Translations under genes and position numbers: made by a program | Origin: Erysipelotrichaceae bacterium | GTDB taxonomy: Bacteria > Bacillota_I > Bacilli_A > Erysipelotrichales > Erysipelotrichaceae | Length of the DNA stretch: 64,000 bases | Assembly: GCA_012523895.1 (NCBI GenBank) | Contig: JAAYSZ010000034.1 | Span: forward strand, 22,486 to 86,485 | Direction: 5' to 3' | Notes under the pieces: model-generated | Told to the model about the DNA's origin: nothing | What the model saw: the letters and a program-made list of their open reading frames with translations, nothing else | Databases searched by the model: none | Shown here: one piece after another, positions 17,461 through 26,413 of the stretch | Numbering within the stretch: the first letter of the stretch is position 1 | Layout of the letters: each line of letters begins with the position of its first letter

Positions 17461-19143
17461 ATGAAAAATCATAATTCATTTATATTTTCCGACAGCACTT
17501 TACGTCGTTGGAGCTTCTTTTCTTTAATATCATTTCTAATTATTCGTTTAATAGGACTAATCCCACCCTATTTTATGAAACAAATTATTGATGTAGAAAT
17601 TCCATCAAACAATCTTTTTAATATTTTTTCTAATATATTTTTATTTGTAATAACGCCTTTTATAGTCGCAATTTTACAAACTTTTTTTAATTATATAACG
17701 ATTTGTATTTCTCGTAACAAAGGAAATGAAATCGCAATCCAAATCATGAAAAATTTATTAAAACAACCACTCTCTTTTTTTGATAATCAAAACTCTGCAG
17801 AACTTCTTTCTTATAGTGGAAAAGAGTCAGTTAATTATATTTACTTTCACTTATCAGAAAAACCAAAATATTACGCGCATATAATTACAGTTGGGATTAT
17901 ATTCACTATTTTATTTAAATTCTCACCATTAATTGCTTTTTTACAACTATTATTTATACCCTTTGCAATTTTACCTATCAAATTATTCTCAAAAAAATTA
18001 GAGGACAGTATTGAAATTGTTTTAAAGAAAAATGCTAAAATAAACCAAATTAAGACAGATCTATTTCGTGGAATAGAATTTGTCAAAACTATGGTTATAG
18101 AAAACAAAAAAATAAATGAGATTGAAAATGCAAATGCGAAAGTCGTTTCACTCTGGGGTAAAATTGCTGCTATAGATTCACTTTCAAGTTTTTGGACATC
18201 AGGATTTTTAACACCTCTTTTTACAGGGTTAACGTTTGGTTTAAGTGCGTATCTTGCAGTTAAATCAAATTTATCAATTGGAACTATAGTATCAATTCTT
18301 TCATATATAGCTATTTTATATGCGGAATTATCAATAACTTTTCAAACACAGATTGATTCTCGTAAACAAGAAGCTGAAAATCAAAAACTATTTTCTTTTT
18401 TAGAATTAACAGGAGAACTCGAAACAGAAAAAGAAATTTATAATTTTGAATGTAAAGAAAATATAGTTTTTTCGCATTGTTATTTTTCTTTTGATGACTT
18501 TTCATTACAGGATATAAATTTGATAATCAATAAAGGAAGTTGGACTGGAATAATAGGTAAAAGTGGAAGTGGTAAAAGCACAATCTTTGATTTGCTATTA
18601 AAACTATATCCATTAACTGATGGAAAAATTCTAATTGATCAAATAAATTTGAATGAAATTAAAAGTGATGATTTACGTCGACACTTAACACGCATATCTC
18701 AAGAAACATTTTTATTTCCAGGTACAATTAAAGATAATATGCTTCTGGTAAATCCTAATGCTACAAATGAAGATATTTACAAAGCTTTATCAAGCGCTTG
18801 TCTAGATACTTATATAGACTCTCTTCCAAATAGGTTGGAGACTGATGTTGGTGAAGCAGGAAAGCTAATGAGTGGTGGAGAAAGGCAACGTCTTTCATTA
18901 GCACAAGGAATTTTACGAAATACACCATTTTTATTGCTTGATGAAGTAACTGCAAACTTAGACAGCAAAACAGAGCAATCTATTCGAGAAAATCTATATA
19001 AATTATCAAAAGAAAAAGATATTACCATTATTTCAATTAGTCATAGTTTAGATTTCTTAAAATATGCAGATATTATATATGAAATACAAGATGGTAAAGT
19101 AATAAAAAAAGATTACTATAATGGTTTTAAAACAATAAAATAA
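17461..19143 (+). CDS. ABC transporter, fused permease and ATPase (half-transporter exporter)
   Basis: A 560-residue type IV exporter half. Residues about 20-300 form the six-helix permease domain. The ATPase follows with Walker A GKSGSGKST (about 365), Q-loop SQETFLFPG, signature MSGGERQRLSLAQG, Walker B FLLLDEVTANLD and the switch His in SISHS. As a half-transporter it should dimerise and export a lipid, peptide or drug; no peptidase C39 domain is present. I use ATG 17461 because GGAG lies 10 bases before it. It is the only plus-strand gene in the accessory zone and has its own terminator. Confidence 0.9.
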   Translation: MKNHNSFIFSDSTLRRWSFFSLISFLIIRLIGLIPPYFMKQIIDVEIPSNNLFNIFSNIFLFVITPFIVAILQTFFNYITICISRNKGNEIAIQIMKNLLKQPLSFFDNQNSAELLSYSGKESVNYIYFHLSEKPKYYAHIITVGIIFTILFKFSPLIAFLQLLFIPFAILPIKLFSKKLEDSIEIVLKKNAKINQIKTDLFRGIEFVKTMVIENKKINEIENANAKVVSLWGKIAAIDSLSSFWTSGFLTPLFTGLTFGLSAYLAVKSNLSIGTIVSILSYIAILYAELSITFQTQIDSRKQEAENQKLFSFLELTGELETEKEIYNFECKENIVFSHCYFSFDDFSLQDINLIINKGSWTGIIGKSGSGKSTIFDLLLKLYPLTDGKILIDQINLNEIKSDDLRRHLTRISQETFLFPGTIKDNMLLVNPNATNEDIYKALSSACLDTYIDSLPNRLETDVGEAGKLMSGGERQRLSLAQGILRNTPFLLLDEVTANLDSKTEQSIRENLYKLSKEKDITIISISHSLDFLKYADIIYEIQDGKVIKKDYYNGFKTIK

Positions 19144-19162
19144 TTTATTAATAAACAAAATA

Positions 19163-19217
19163 AAAAATGATATATCCCCCTACCTATATATTTTAGGTTG
19201 GTTTAAATATCATTTTT
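19163..19217. terminator. Intrinsic terminator after the ABC exporter
   Basis: AAAAATGATAT pairs with ATATCATTTTT (11 bp), with an inner CCTACC/GGTTGG helix. The T run on the plus strand serves the ABC gene, and A-rich flanks make it usable in both directions. Confidence 0.75.
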
Positions 19218-19255
19218 AAAATGAGCATAAATTATACTGAAGTATAAATTAAACC

Positions 19256-19344
19256 ACAAAAAACCACATATTCATGCGGAATCTTGCAATTTTGACAGAA
19301 GTCTATACACATAATATTTCACACATGTAAAGTGTAAAATTATC
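19256..19344 (-). repeat. Dispersed 95 bp repeat, copy C
   Basis: Same unit as copies A and B, beginning right after the galE stop codon (19340-19342), which it slightly overlaps. It keeps CATGCGGAATCTTGC, GTCTATACA, TAATATTTCACA and a weaker CCGCATGAATATGTGG-T6 stem. The ACCCCTGCCA core is mutated here. Confidence 0.75.
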
Positions 19345-20338
19345 TTCTGATTTTTGCCTTCCAAATCTCATCCCATTTTATCGCAGATGAAATTGCTTCA
19401 CCAATAGAGTATTTTGTTTCCCAAGATAGTAATCTCTTTGCTTTTTTAGAATTGGTAAACGCACCAGCTACATCACCCGGTCTTGATTCAGTTTCTTCGA
19501 CTACCAATGGTTTATCAACTACACTATTGAATGCATTAAGCATTTCTCTAACAGTTGAACCTTGACCATTTCCAATATTAATTATTTCATAGTTCTTATC
19601 TGGCGAATTTAATATATCATCAATATGCTTAACAGCCTGCACATGAGCTAACGCTAAATCCCAAACATGTATATAATCACGAATTCCTGTTCCATCTCTA
19701 GTATCCCAATTCACACCTGTAATTTTAAAAATTTCATTATTTTTATAGGCAGTAATCATCTTCCCCAATAAATGTGAAGGAGATTCGATATATGGTCCGC
19801 TTCTATAATTAGGATCTGCTCCAATAGGATTGAAATATCGTAAAATCAAAGACTTAAAATTATATGCTACTGCAAAATCTTTAATTATAAGTTCCAACAT
19901 ATATTTAGTTCTTGCATAAGGACTTCTTGGATTTAGTGGACTATCTTCATAAACCATATAATTTTCTGAGTCATCGTATATTGAAGCCGAAGAACTAAAA
20001 ATTAACTTTGGGTAACCCAAATTTATTATTTTTTTAAAAAAAAGTAAAGATTTTGAAATATTTTCTTGATAATATTCAAATGGCCTAGCCACCGAATCAG
20101 GTACCACAATTAAAGCAGCACAGTGAATAGTACAAATTATATCTGGATTTTCAAAAAATATTCTTTCTACTAAATCTACATCACCAATATCGCCTTCATA
20201 AAATATTTTCCCTATAGTAAACTCTCTTCTACCACAACTTAGATTATCTAGTATAACTGGAGTATATCCATTATCTTCGAGTGCTGAGCAAATTGTACTT
20301 CCTATATATCCTGCTCCACCTGTCACTAAAACTTTCAT
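19340..20338 (-). CDS. galE: UDP-glucose 4-epimerase
   Basis: A 332-residue extended short-chain dehydrogenase. NAD-binding motif TGGAGYIG (6-13), catalytic Ser in SSSAS (116-118), and the Tyr141/Lys145 pair in YARTKYMLE. Other epimerase blocks are LRYFNPIGADP, GTGIRDYIHVWDLA and NIGNGQGSTVREM. It interconverts UDP-glucose and UDP-galactose in the cytoplasm, feeding surface polysaccharide synthesis or galactose use. No other sugar genes adjoin it, which fits an isolated accessory copy. A GGAGA site precedes the ATG. Confidence 0.93.
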   Translation of the reverse strand: MKVLVTGGAGYIGSTICSALEDNGYTPVILDNLSCGRREFTIGKIFYEGDIGDVDLVERIFFENPDIICTIHCAALIVVPDSVARPFEYYQENISKSLLFFKKIINLGYPKLIFSSSASIYDDSENYMVYEDSPLNPRSPYARTKYMLELIIKDFAVAYNFKSLILRYFNPIGADPNYRSGPYIESPSHLLGKMITAYKNNEIFKITGVNWDTRDGTGIRDYIHVWDLALAHVQAVKHIDDILNSPDKNYEIINIGNGQGSTVREMLNAFNSVVDKPLVVEETESRPGDVAGAFTNSKKAKRLLSWETKYSIGEAISSAIKWDEIWKAKIRR

Positions 20339-20479
20339 ATTATTACATTCTCCTTTTTTCTAAGAATTCATACTATTTTTCAAAAAAAATTATCTATCAA
20401 AGTATATATCAATGTCAGCAAGTTAGCAAACTCTTTCTTTGTTTGTTTACCTATCCTACATACTGAGATTTGTGTTACT

Positions 20480-20731
20480 CTAATATTTAAACAAATAGAA
20501 TCCCCATATGCAGTTACTAAATTCACCCGCAACAAAACTATGAGATTCTCCATCAACATTCACAGTATACACTGGAAACTTGAACTTATGATGATATATA
20601 GGGTCTTTTACCAAAATAGTTTCACCGGTATTATTCCATTCATATTCAAATATATTTACCCCAAATAGAGTTACATTACCATCGATGCCAGAAGCCTCAA
20701 ACTGCCAAGTTTTTGATTTATATATTTTCAT
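20480..20731 (-). CDS. Small conserved-looking protein, unknown function
   Basis: An 83-residue, beta-rich, aromatic-rich protein (MKIYKSKTWQFEASGIDG, then YHHKFKFPVYTVNVDGE, ending FSNCIWGFYLFKY). No signal or membrane helix. The ATG at 20731 has AAGG seven bases upstream; an ATG two codons earlier lacks spacing. I do not recognise the family. It lies between tRNA-Trp and galE in the accessory zone and could be a small immunity or phage-derived protein. Confidence 0.55.
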   Translation of the reverse strand: MKIYKSKTWQFEASGIDGNVTLFGVNIFEYEWNNTGETILVKDPIYHHKFKFPVYTVNVDGESHSFVAGEFSNCIWGFYLFKY

Positions 20732-20837
20732 CTCCATACCTTTTTTATCAAATTCTAATTTATATATTTATATTATATTACATTTATTTTAGAATTTTAC
20801 TTTTATAAAATGTACCTAAAACACTAATTTAAACCAT

Positions 20838-20862
20838 AAAAAAACCGCACATCATTGCGGTT
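20838..20862 (-). terminator. Intrinsic terminator of the tRNA-Glu/tRNA-Trp transcript
   Basis: On the minus strand AACCGCA...TGCGGTT followed by a run of T, 13 bases beyond the CCA end of tRNA-Trp. Confidence 0.85.
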
Positions 20863-20874
20863 AACTATGTATCC

Positions 20875-20948
20875 TGGCAGGGGTGGAGAGGATCGAACTC
20901 CCATCTGCGGTTTTGGAGACCGTCATACTACCATTGTACTACACCCCT
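20875..20948 (-). tRNA. tRNA-Trp (anticodon CCA)
   Basis: A 74-base cloverleaf on the minus strand: acceptor AGGGGTG paired with CACCCCT, discriminator G, encoded CCA. The anticodon loop CTCCAAA gives CCA, and the T loop GTTCGATCC is standard. The outermost anticodon-stem pair is an A/C mismatch. It directly follows tRNA-Glu and marks the right edge of the decayed accessory zone. Confidence 0.93.
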
Positions 20949-20956
20949 AAATAAAA

Positions 20957-21033
20957 TGGTGACTCGTACGGGATTCGAACCCGTGCATGGTGCCGTGAAA
21001 GGGCACTGTGTTAGACCTCTTCACCAACGAGCC
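20957..21033 (-). tRNA. tRNA-Glu (anticodon TTC)
   Basis: A 77-base cloverleaf: acceptor GGCTCGT/ACGAGTC, discriminator A, encoded CCA. The anticodon stem GTGCC/GGCAC carries loop CTTTCAC, so the anticodon is TTC. The T arm GGGTTCGAATCCC is perfect. It is the first gene of a two-tRNA transcript with tRNA-Trp. Confidence 0.95.
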
Positions 21034-21180
21034 ACGTTGCCCTAGTATAATAGCACAAAACCATTACATAAAACAAGCTTTATTTAAAAAATGTCTTTCT
21101 ATTAAGATTTATTAAGGTTTTTTTATTAGATTGAGAATTAAGTAAGCAAAATATATAATTATTATTAGGAGAAAAAAGTT

Positions 21181-22158
21181 ATGACAAGTAAAAATACTAA
21201 AAAAGGAATATCCATTGGTCTTGTTGTTGGCTTAGCTATCTTAATGATAATAAGCACTATAGGAATAACTGGATATCTATATTACAAAGAACAATATAGA
21301 GGAGAAGCAGTAGCTTACTCAAAACAATTAATTAAAGATATTCAAGAAGATAGTTTTGAATACAAAATTGCTAAACTATATTACTCTGAAGAAGAAATTA
21401 AATCTATTAAAGAAGATATAAAAATCATAGAAACAACTAATGATGAAGTTGTAGAAAATGATGATGGAATAGAAATTCATAAAATTAAGGGTACAACATA
21501 TCAAGCAACAATGATGATTGTAAAAAATCCAGAAGATGTAATTGTTGCGGTTAACCCTACTCTTGATTCAGCTGGTGCTGGATTATCATTAGATGAATAC
21601 ATTGAACTACATGATGGTATTGCTGGTATTAATGCTGGTGGTTTTGAAGATGCTGGTGGTAAAGGTAATGGAGGACAAGCTTGGGGAATTGTAATATCAG
21701 ATGGAAAGCTTGTATCAGGGAATTTAAATGATTACACTTCAGTAATTGGAATCAACTATGATAATCAACTAGTTGTTAAAGATATGAGTGCTAAACAAGC
21801 TTTAGAATGGAATATAAGAGATGCTGTTACTTTTGGACCAATTTTTATTGATCAATTTCAAGTAGTATTTGAAAGTGGAAGACATCCAGGTCTTAATCCT
21901 AGAACAGTAATTGGACAAAGAGAAGATGGTGCATTTTTATTTTTAGTAATCGATGGTAGACAACCTGTTTCTTTAGGTTCAACATATCAAGATATTATTG
22001 ATATTATGTTAGATTTTAATGCTATGACAGCTGCTAACCTTGATGGAGGAAATTCTACTGTTATGGTTTATAACGGTGAAACATTAAATTCAACTGTATC
22101 AATTTATGGCGCTAGATACTTACCTACTGCCTTTGTAGTAAAGAAAGGAAGTAACTAA
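21181..22158 (+). CDS. Membrane-anchored phosphodiester glycosidase (NAGPA domain)
   Basis: A 325-residue protein with a single N-terminal membrane helix (about 9-32) and an extracellular NAGPA/DUF2233 domain. The domain shows INAGGFEDAGGKGNGGQAWGIVI, FGPIFID, NPRTVIGQREDGAFLFLVIDGRQ and the C-terminal NLDGGNSTVMVYNG block. Relatives cleave phosphodiester-linked sugars or take part in exopolysaccharide metabolism. It probably acts on wall or capsule glycans. AGGAG precedes the ATG. The next gene starts one base after its stop, so the two form an operon. Confidence 0.88.
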   Translation: MTSKNTKKGISIGLVVGLAILMIISTIGITGYLYYKEQYRGEAVAYSKQLIKDIQEDSFEYKIAKLYYSEEEIKSIKEDIKIIETTNDEVVENDDGIEIHKIKGTTYQATMMIVKNPEDVIVAVNPTLDSAGAGLSLDEYIELHDGIAGINAGGFEDAGGKGNGGQAWGIVISDGKLVSGNLNDYTSVIGINYDNQLVVKDMSAKQALEWNIRDAVTFGPIFIDQFQVVFESGRHPGLNPRTVIGQREDGAFLFLVIDGRQPVSLGSTYQDIIDIMLDFNAMTAANLDGGNSTVMVYNGETLNSTVSIYGARYLPTAFVVKKGSN

Positions 22159-22159
22159 A

Positions 22160-23191
22160 ATGAAAAGAAGTTTAAATAGTAAAGCAGCTCTTATATTTTT
22201 AGCTATAATTTTTATATTATGTATTGCTAGTAGTGCATTAATTTTAAACAGTCAAAAAACAAAACTTTTAAAAGCAGAATCAGATATGCCTGAAAGTGCT
22301 ATTAGTACATATTTTAAACAAATTAAAAATAATGAATTTGATGAAATATATGATGATTCACTAATTATAGATCCACACTTAAATACTAAAGATGATTATA
22401 TTGATGCTTTAAAAGAAATATACAAAGATGTTGATTTAGATAAATTAAACTTTATTAAAGATGATGAAGACATGTATCAAATTACATATGAAAATAAATT
22501 AATCTCTAATTTAAGATTAATTAAATCAAATGATGGAAAATATATTGCAAGTACAATCTTTAAAGGGGATAATAATTATACAGTACAAGTACCTTTAGAT
22601 GTAACTTTATTAGTAAATAACAATGAAATTGATGATACATACATCACTTTAAAAGAAGTGCCTGCAAATAATTTTAATGGCTTATCTAATAAAGATGATG
22701 CCCCTATAGTAAATACATATCAAATTAATAATTTAATTAATGAACCAGAAATAACCATAAAAGAATCAGGTTATGGAATTATAAAAGATGTTTTAAATGA
22801 TTATTACTATGTAGGAAAACTACCAACTGATGATAGTTATAAAACATTATTTGAAAACACTGCTAAAGCAATCGCAAAATACCCTACAAAAGATGGAGGG
22901 TTAAACGCAATTCCTTTTATTACAAACAGTGATTTTCATAATAGAGTAAAAACATTAGATAACCAATGGTATGCTCCACATAACACTGCAACATTTTCAA
23001 ATGTAGAAATAAAAGATGTAATAATGCAAAGTGATAATACAATGATTGGTAATATAACTATGGATTACTATATTGCTTCATCAAGTGCTAGTAAAACTTA
23101 TCATATTGGCTATCAAATAACTTTCTTAAATAATAAAATTGCAGGATTTGCAATTGATAATGACTTAAACCCATTAAACAAGGAGGAATAA
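22160..23191 (+). CDS. Membrane-anchored extracellular protein, unknown function
   Basis: A 343-residue protein with one N-terminal membrane helix (about 9-29) followed by an extracellular, Asp/Asn/Lys-rich body. The first ~90 residues after the anchor (SAISTYFKQIKNNEFDEIYDDS) resemble NTF2-like modules found next to the membrane in transpeptidase-related proteins. A second similar module may lie near the C terminus (AKAIAKYPTKDGG...GYQITFLNNKIAGF). The domain call is an inference. It is tightly coupled to the glycosidase gene before it (GGAAGT site), suggesting joint work at the cell envelope. Confidence 0.65.
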   Translation: MKRSLNSKAALIFLAIIFILCIASSALILNSQKTKLLKAESDMPESAISTYFKQIKNNEFDEIYDDSLIIDPHLNTKDDYIDALKEIYKDVDLDKLNFIKDDEDMYQITYENKLISNLRLIKSNDGKYIASTIFKGDNNYTVQVPLDVTLLVNNNEIDDTYITLKEVPANNFNGLSNKDDAPIVNTYQINNLINEPEITIKESGYGIIKDVLNDYYYVGKLPTDDSYKTLFENTAKAIAKYPTKDGGLNAIPFITNSDFHNRVKTLDNQWYAPHNTATFSNVEIKDVIMQSDNTMIGNITMDYYIASSSASKTYHIGYQITFLNNKIAGFAIDNDLNPLNKEE

Positions 23192-23194
23192 ATA

Positions 23195-23992
23195 ATGACT
23201 AGTGGAAAAATGATTGATTATGCAGAAGGTTCTGGTAAACAGTACCACATTGGAGTAGGTCCAGAAGATATTGGAAAATATGTTTTCTTACCTGGAGACC
23301 CAAAAAGATGTGCAAAAATCGCACAATACTTTGATGATGCAAAACAAGTTGGTGACACAAGAGAGTATGTAACCTACACTGGATATCTTGAAGGTGTAAA
23401 AGTATCAGTAACTTCAACTGGTATTGGTGGACCAAGTGCAGCAATCGCAATGGAAGAATTGGTTGCTAATGGAGCACATACTTTCATTAGAGTTGGAACT
23501 TGTGGAGGAATGCAACCAGAAATAAAATCTGGAGATGTTGTAATTGCTACAGGAGCTGTTAGATTTGAAGGCACATCAAAAGAATATGCACCAATAGAAT
23601 ATCCAGCTGTTTCAGATTTAAATGTTGCAAACAAACTAGTTGAAGCTGCTAAAACATTAAAACAACCCCATCATGCAGGAGTTGTTCAATGTAAAGATTC
23701 TTTCTATGGTCAACATAGACCAGACACACTTCCAAATTCAGAAGAATTACTTAGAAAATGGGATGCGTGGATAGAACTTGGCTGTTTAGCATCTGAAATG
23801 GAATCAGCTGCCTTATTTATAGTTGCAAGCTATCTTAGAGTAAGAGTAGGTTCATGCTTCTTAGTAGTAGCTAATCAAGAAAGAGCAAGATTAGGACTAG
23901 ATAATCCTCAAGTGCATGATACTGATATAGCAATTAAAGTTGGTATTGAAGCAATGAAACAACTAATCAAAGAAGATCTTACTCAGCAATAA
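23195..23992 (+). CDS. udp: Uridine phosphorylase
   Basis: A 265-residue member of the NP-I nucleoside phosphorylase family. Motifs: LPGDPKRC (phosphate/ribose loop), [25 protein letters not shown], and the ribose-binding [10 protein letters not shown] block. It splits uridine to uracil and ribose-1-phosphate in the cytoplasm for pyrimidine salvage. A strong GGAGG site precedes ATG 23195. The gene follows the envelope pair by 3 bases, an odd partnering. Its 3' end overlaps the convergent 5'-nucleotidase gene by 14 bases. Confidence 0.9.
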   Translation: MTSGKMIDYAEGSGKQYHIGVGPEDIGKYVFLPGDPKRCAKIAQYFDDAKQVGDTREYVTYTGYLEGVKVSVTSTGIGGPSAAIAMEELVANGAHTFIRVGTCGGMQPEIKSGDVVIATGAVRFEGTSKEYAPIEYPAVSDLNVANKLVEAAKTLKQPHHAGVVQCKDSFYGQHRPDTLPNSEELLRKWDAWIELGCLASEMESAALFIVASYLRVRVGSCFLVVANQERARLGLDNPQVHDTDIAIKVGIEAMKQLIKEDLTQQ

Positions 23993-25439
23993 CAATACGG
24001 CCTTCAACTTCATGTTTTAAATGGCCATGATTTGATAAATACTCATCAATCAAATCAAGACAAGAAGTAGAAATAACTCTAGGTTTTCTTATTAATTCTG
24101 CTTCAGCATAACTAACGTTAAAGAATTCTTCTAAATTTGCAAAATGAAAATTTTGTATTCCAACAGTTAATACATCATCATCTTTAATTTCTTCTCCATT
24201 GAACCTTAAATGGAGAAGTTCTTTTTTTGATCTAGAATATTTAATTTCAATTCCTTTTGAAAATTGATAAAACTCAGTATGTCCACTAAATGCTTCATCT
24301 CTAAGCATATGTTTTACAAATCTTCTAAATAAATATCCATACATATGAACCATATAAACAGCATCATCATATGGAAAGATTTCTTTTAAAGTTAAATACT
24401 TAACTACAGGACCAAGTGTTTCTCCCCTAATACTACCTGAACCAACAAGCATTACATCTATTCCTAATGTATCTCTAATAACATCACTAAACAAATTCCC
24501 AAGAGAAGTTTCTTGGTTTCTTTTTGGATGAGTTACAACACAATCTAATTTTGTAACTATTCTTTCATACTTACCATCAACCTGGCTTTGATAATGATGT
24601 AATACTTCTTCCATATCTTTATCTCTAGGAGCATTCTCATCAATTTTTACTAACCCCCATTTATATTTATGAACACAATTTAAATCAGTATCAATTACAA
24701 TATCAAATCTTCCAACTTGATCACTACCATAACCAGCATGTGCAATTAAAATGCCATTTACAATTGCAGGTCTTTCTTGATATGTATGAGAATGTCCTCC
24801 AAGTATTAAATCAACTCCACTTTCCCTATCAATAAGCTCAGCAAGCATAATATCGTTTTCAATACCTATATGAGATAAAACAATAGTGAAATCAATATCT
24901 ATACTTTTATAGTTATTACAAATTTTTACAACTTCTCTTGCGGCCTCTTCTACACTTATAAAACTTCCAATTAATTCATCTTGTTTTGCGGCAGCTACAA
25001 TATCTTCTGTAATTATCCCAATAACTAAAATTTTTAAACCATCTCTTTCAAGAATTGCATAAGGTTTAAACAATCTAGTATGGCTATTTTTAATATATAA
25101 ATTTGCATTTAATATAGGAAACTTAGCCATTTTTTCAATAAATAATAAATGTGCGATTCCATAGTCAATTTCATGATTTCCTAAAGTAACAGCATCAGGC
25201 GCAATTAAATTAATAATTTCAATAGTTGAGATTCCTTTAAATTCAGTATCAATTATCGAACCTCTAAACATATCTCCTGATATTGTGTATAAAACATTAT
25301 CGTGTTCCTGTCTTACCTTAGTAATATATCCAGATAAACGTGAGATTCCTCCACTTAAAGTAGTTCCATCTCTCTCTTCAAAAAAATCACCATGCAAATC
25401 GTTTGAATGCAGTATTACAAAATTCTTATATCTTGTCAT
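23979..25439 (-). CDS. Bifunctional UDP-sugar hydrolase/5'-nucleotidase family protein (cytoplasmic)
   Basis: A 486-residue calcineurin-like phosphoesterase plus 5'-nucleotidase C-terminal domain. Metal ligands are in HSNDLHGD (11-18), [14 protein letters not shown] and ILGGHSHT. The C-terminal domain carries [20 protein letters not shown] and [13 protein letters not shown]. There is no signal peptide, whereas many family members are exported, so this one should act inside the cell on nucleotides. It converges on udp with a 14-base overlap, and both belong to nucleotide salvage. A GGTGAT site precedes the ATG. Confidence 0.9.
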   Translation of the reverse strand: MTRYKNFVILHSNDLHGDFFEERDGTTLSGGISRLSGYITKVRQEHDNVLYTISGDMFRGSIIDTEFKGISTIEIINLIAPDAVTLGNHEIDYGIAHLLFIEKMAKFPILNANLYIKNSHTRLFKPYAILERDGLKILVIGIITEDIVAAAKQDELIGSFISVEEAAREVVKICNNYKSIDIDFTIVLSHIGIENDIMLAELIDRESGVDLILGGHSHTYQERPAIVNGILIAHAGYGSDQVGRFDIVIDTDLNCVHKYKWGLVKIDENAPRDKDMEEVLHHYQSQVDGKYERIVTKLDCVVTHPKRNQETSLGNLFSDVIRDTLGIDVMLVGSGSIRGETLGPVVKYLTLKEIFPYDDAVYMVHMYGYLFRRFVKHMLRDEAFSGHTEFYQFSKGIEIKYSRSKKELLHLRFNGEEIKDDDVLTVGIQNFHFANLEEFFNVSYAEAELIRKPRVISTSCLDLIDEYLSNHGHLKHEVEGRIVIAE

Positions 25440-25531
25440 AATATCACCTACTTTATTAAATTATAAAATAAATGAATCAATTTTAGAATTGACAAAAGGA
25501 CATATTAATTATTAAATTGTTTACCAAAAGT

Positions 25532-25558
25532 AAAAAAAGATATTTTTATATCTTTTTC
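25532..25558 (-). terminator. Intrinsic terminator at the end of the Gx transporter gene
   Basis: AAAAAGATAT pairs with ATATCTTTTT around a 4-base loop; the stem contains the last codons and stop of the Gx gene and is followed by T on the minus strand. It probably ends the long leftward aro-MATE-NusG-II-Gx run. Confidence 0.75.
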
Positions 25559-26046
25559 ATTAATCTAAGTGCATTTTTAGAAACAATACCAGTTATTACA
25601 CCCATTGGAATTGAACCAAGTAATAAGTAAGGCATTATCGCAATCATTCTAGGTTGATTATAAAACATTATTACAACCAATACTTGCCCTAAACTATGCA
25701 TTACAGAACATACTACTAAAGAAAATATCAATGATGATTTAAGTTTATGAGTAATTATTAATGCAATACTACTAAGAACTACTCCTCCTAAAGCAATCCA
25801 AAAAGTAGAACCAAAAATTAATCCTCTAATTAAGTTTCCGATAAAAACTCTCATTACATTTACAACAAGCATTTCTTTGATTCCAAACATTTCAATTGTG
25901 ATTAAAGCAATAATATTAGCTAAACCAATTCTTATCCCAAAAGGAAATATATTTCCAATATATATGGATTCAAATAAGTTTAAAGAAATTGCCATTGCAC
26001 AAAGCATTGTAACATATACAAATCTTTTTGTTTCACTCATCTTCAT
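25546..26046 (-). CDS. Gx transporter family membrane protein (heptaprenyl diphosphate synthase component I-like)
   Basis: A 166-residue protein with five to six hydrophobic helices. It has the family block ALAISLNLFESIYIG-like and FGIRIGLANIIALITIEMFG near the N terminus (read from MCAMAISLNLFESIY), then VNVMRVFIGNLIRG. Members were named after a heptaprenyl synthase subunit but look like ECF-type substrate-binding membrane proteins. Its ATG overlaps the stop of the NusG-II gene (ATGA), so both are made together. This pairing recurs in Bacillota beside flavin/quinone electron-transfer genes, none of which adjoins it here. Confidence 0.85.
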   Translation of the reverse strand: MKMSETKRFVYVTMLCAMAISLNLFESIYIGNIFPFGIRIGLANIIALITIEMFGIKEMLVVNVMRVFIGNLIRGLIFGSTFWIALGGVVLSSIALIITHKLKSSLIFSLVVCSVMHSLGQVLVVIMFYNQPRMIAIMPYLLLGSIPMGVITGIVSKNALRLMKKI

Positions 26047-26384
26047 TCTGGTTTCACCGCTACATACACTTCATTAGGTATACAGATAATAGGAATATAA
26101 CTATCCTTACTAACCCAACCTACTCCACTACAAATATGATTAGGACACTCTTCATTAGTAACACGCCACATTCCATCTTTTACTTCAACTTCCATATGAC
26201 CATAAGATCCTGTAAATTTATACACTGCATCTTTATCAGGATCAAATTCAATAATAACTTCATTATTATGAACAACTTGAACTATAATCTTATTTAAACT
26301 ATCTGTATATAATTTATAAGCACCAAGAAAAGCTATCATAATAATTACAAATATAGATATAATAATAATTTCTTTTTTCTTCAT
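26043..26384 (-). CDS. NusG domain II-containing membrane-anchored protein
   Basis: A 113-residue protein: one N-terminal helix (about 5-25), then an extracellular NusG-II-like beta domain with the conserved RVTNEECPNHICSGVGWVS block and IICIPNEVYV. The two cysteines (ECPNHIC) are typical. The family co-occurs with Gx transporters and FMN transferases in membrane redox systems, but its function is not established. GGAGTGA precedes the ATG. It starts 29 bases after the MATE gene, so it may share that transcript. Confidence 0.87.
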   Translation of the reverse strand: MKKKEIIIISIFVIIMIAFLGAYKLYTDSLNKIIVQVVHNNEVIIEFDPDKDAVYKFTGSYGHMEVEVKDGMWRVTNEECPNHICSGVGWVSKDSYIPIICIPNEVYVAVKPE

Positions 26385-26413
26385 AATTCACTCCATGCGA
26401 TATTATATCATTT

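Noticed and set aside
14451..19344. Integron-type attC sites or CRISPR repeats
   Set aside because: Only three copies 2.4 kb apart, no GTTRRRY core sites, no spacers, no integrase or cas genes.
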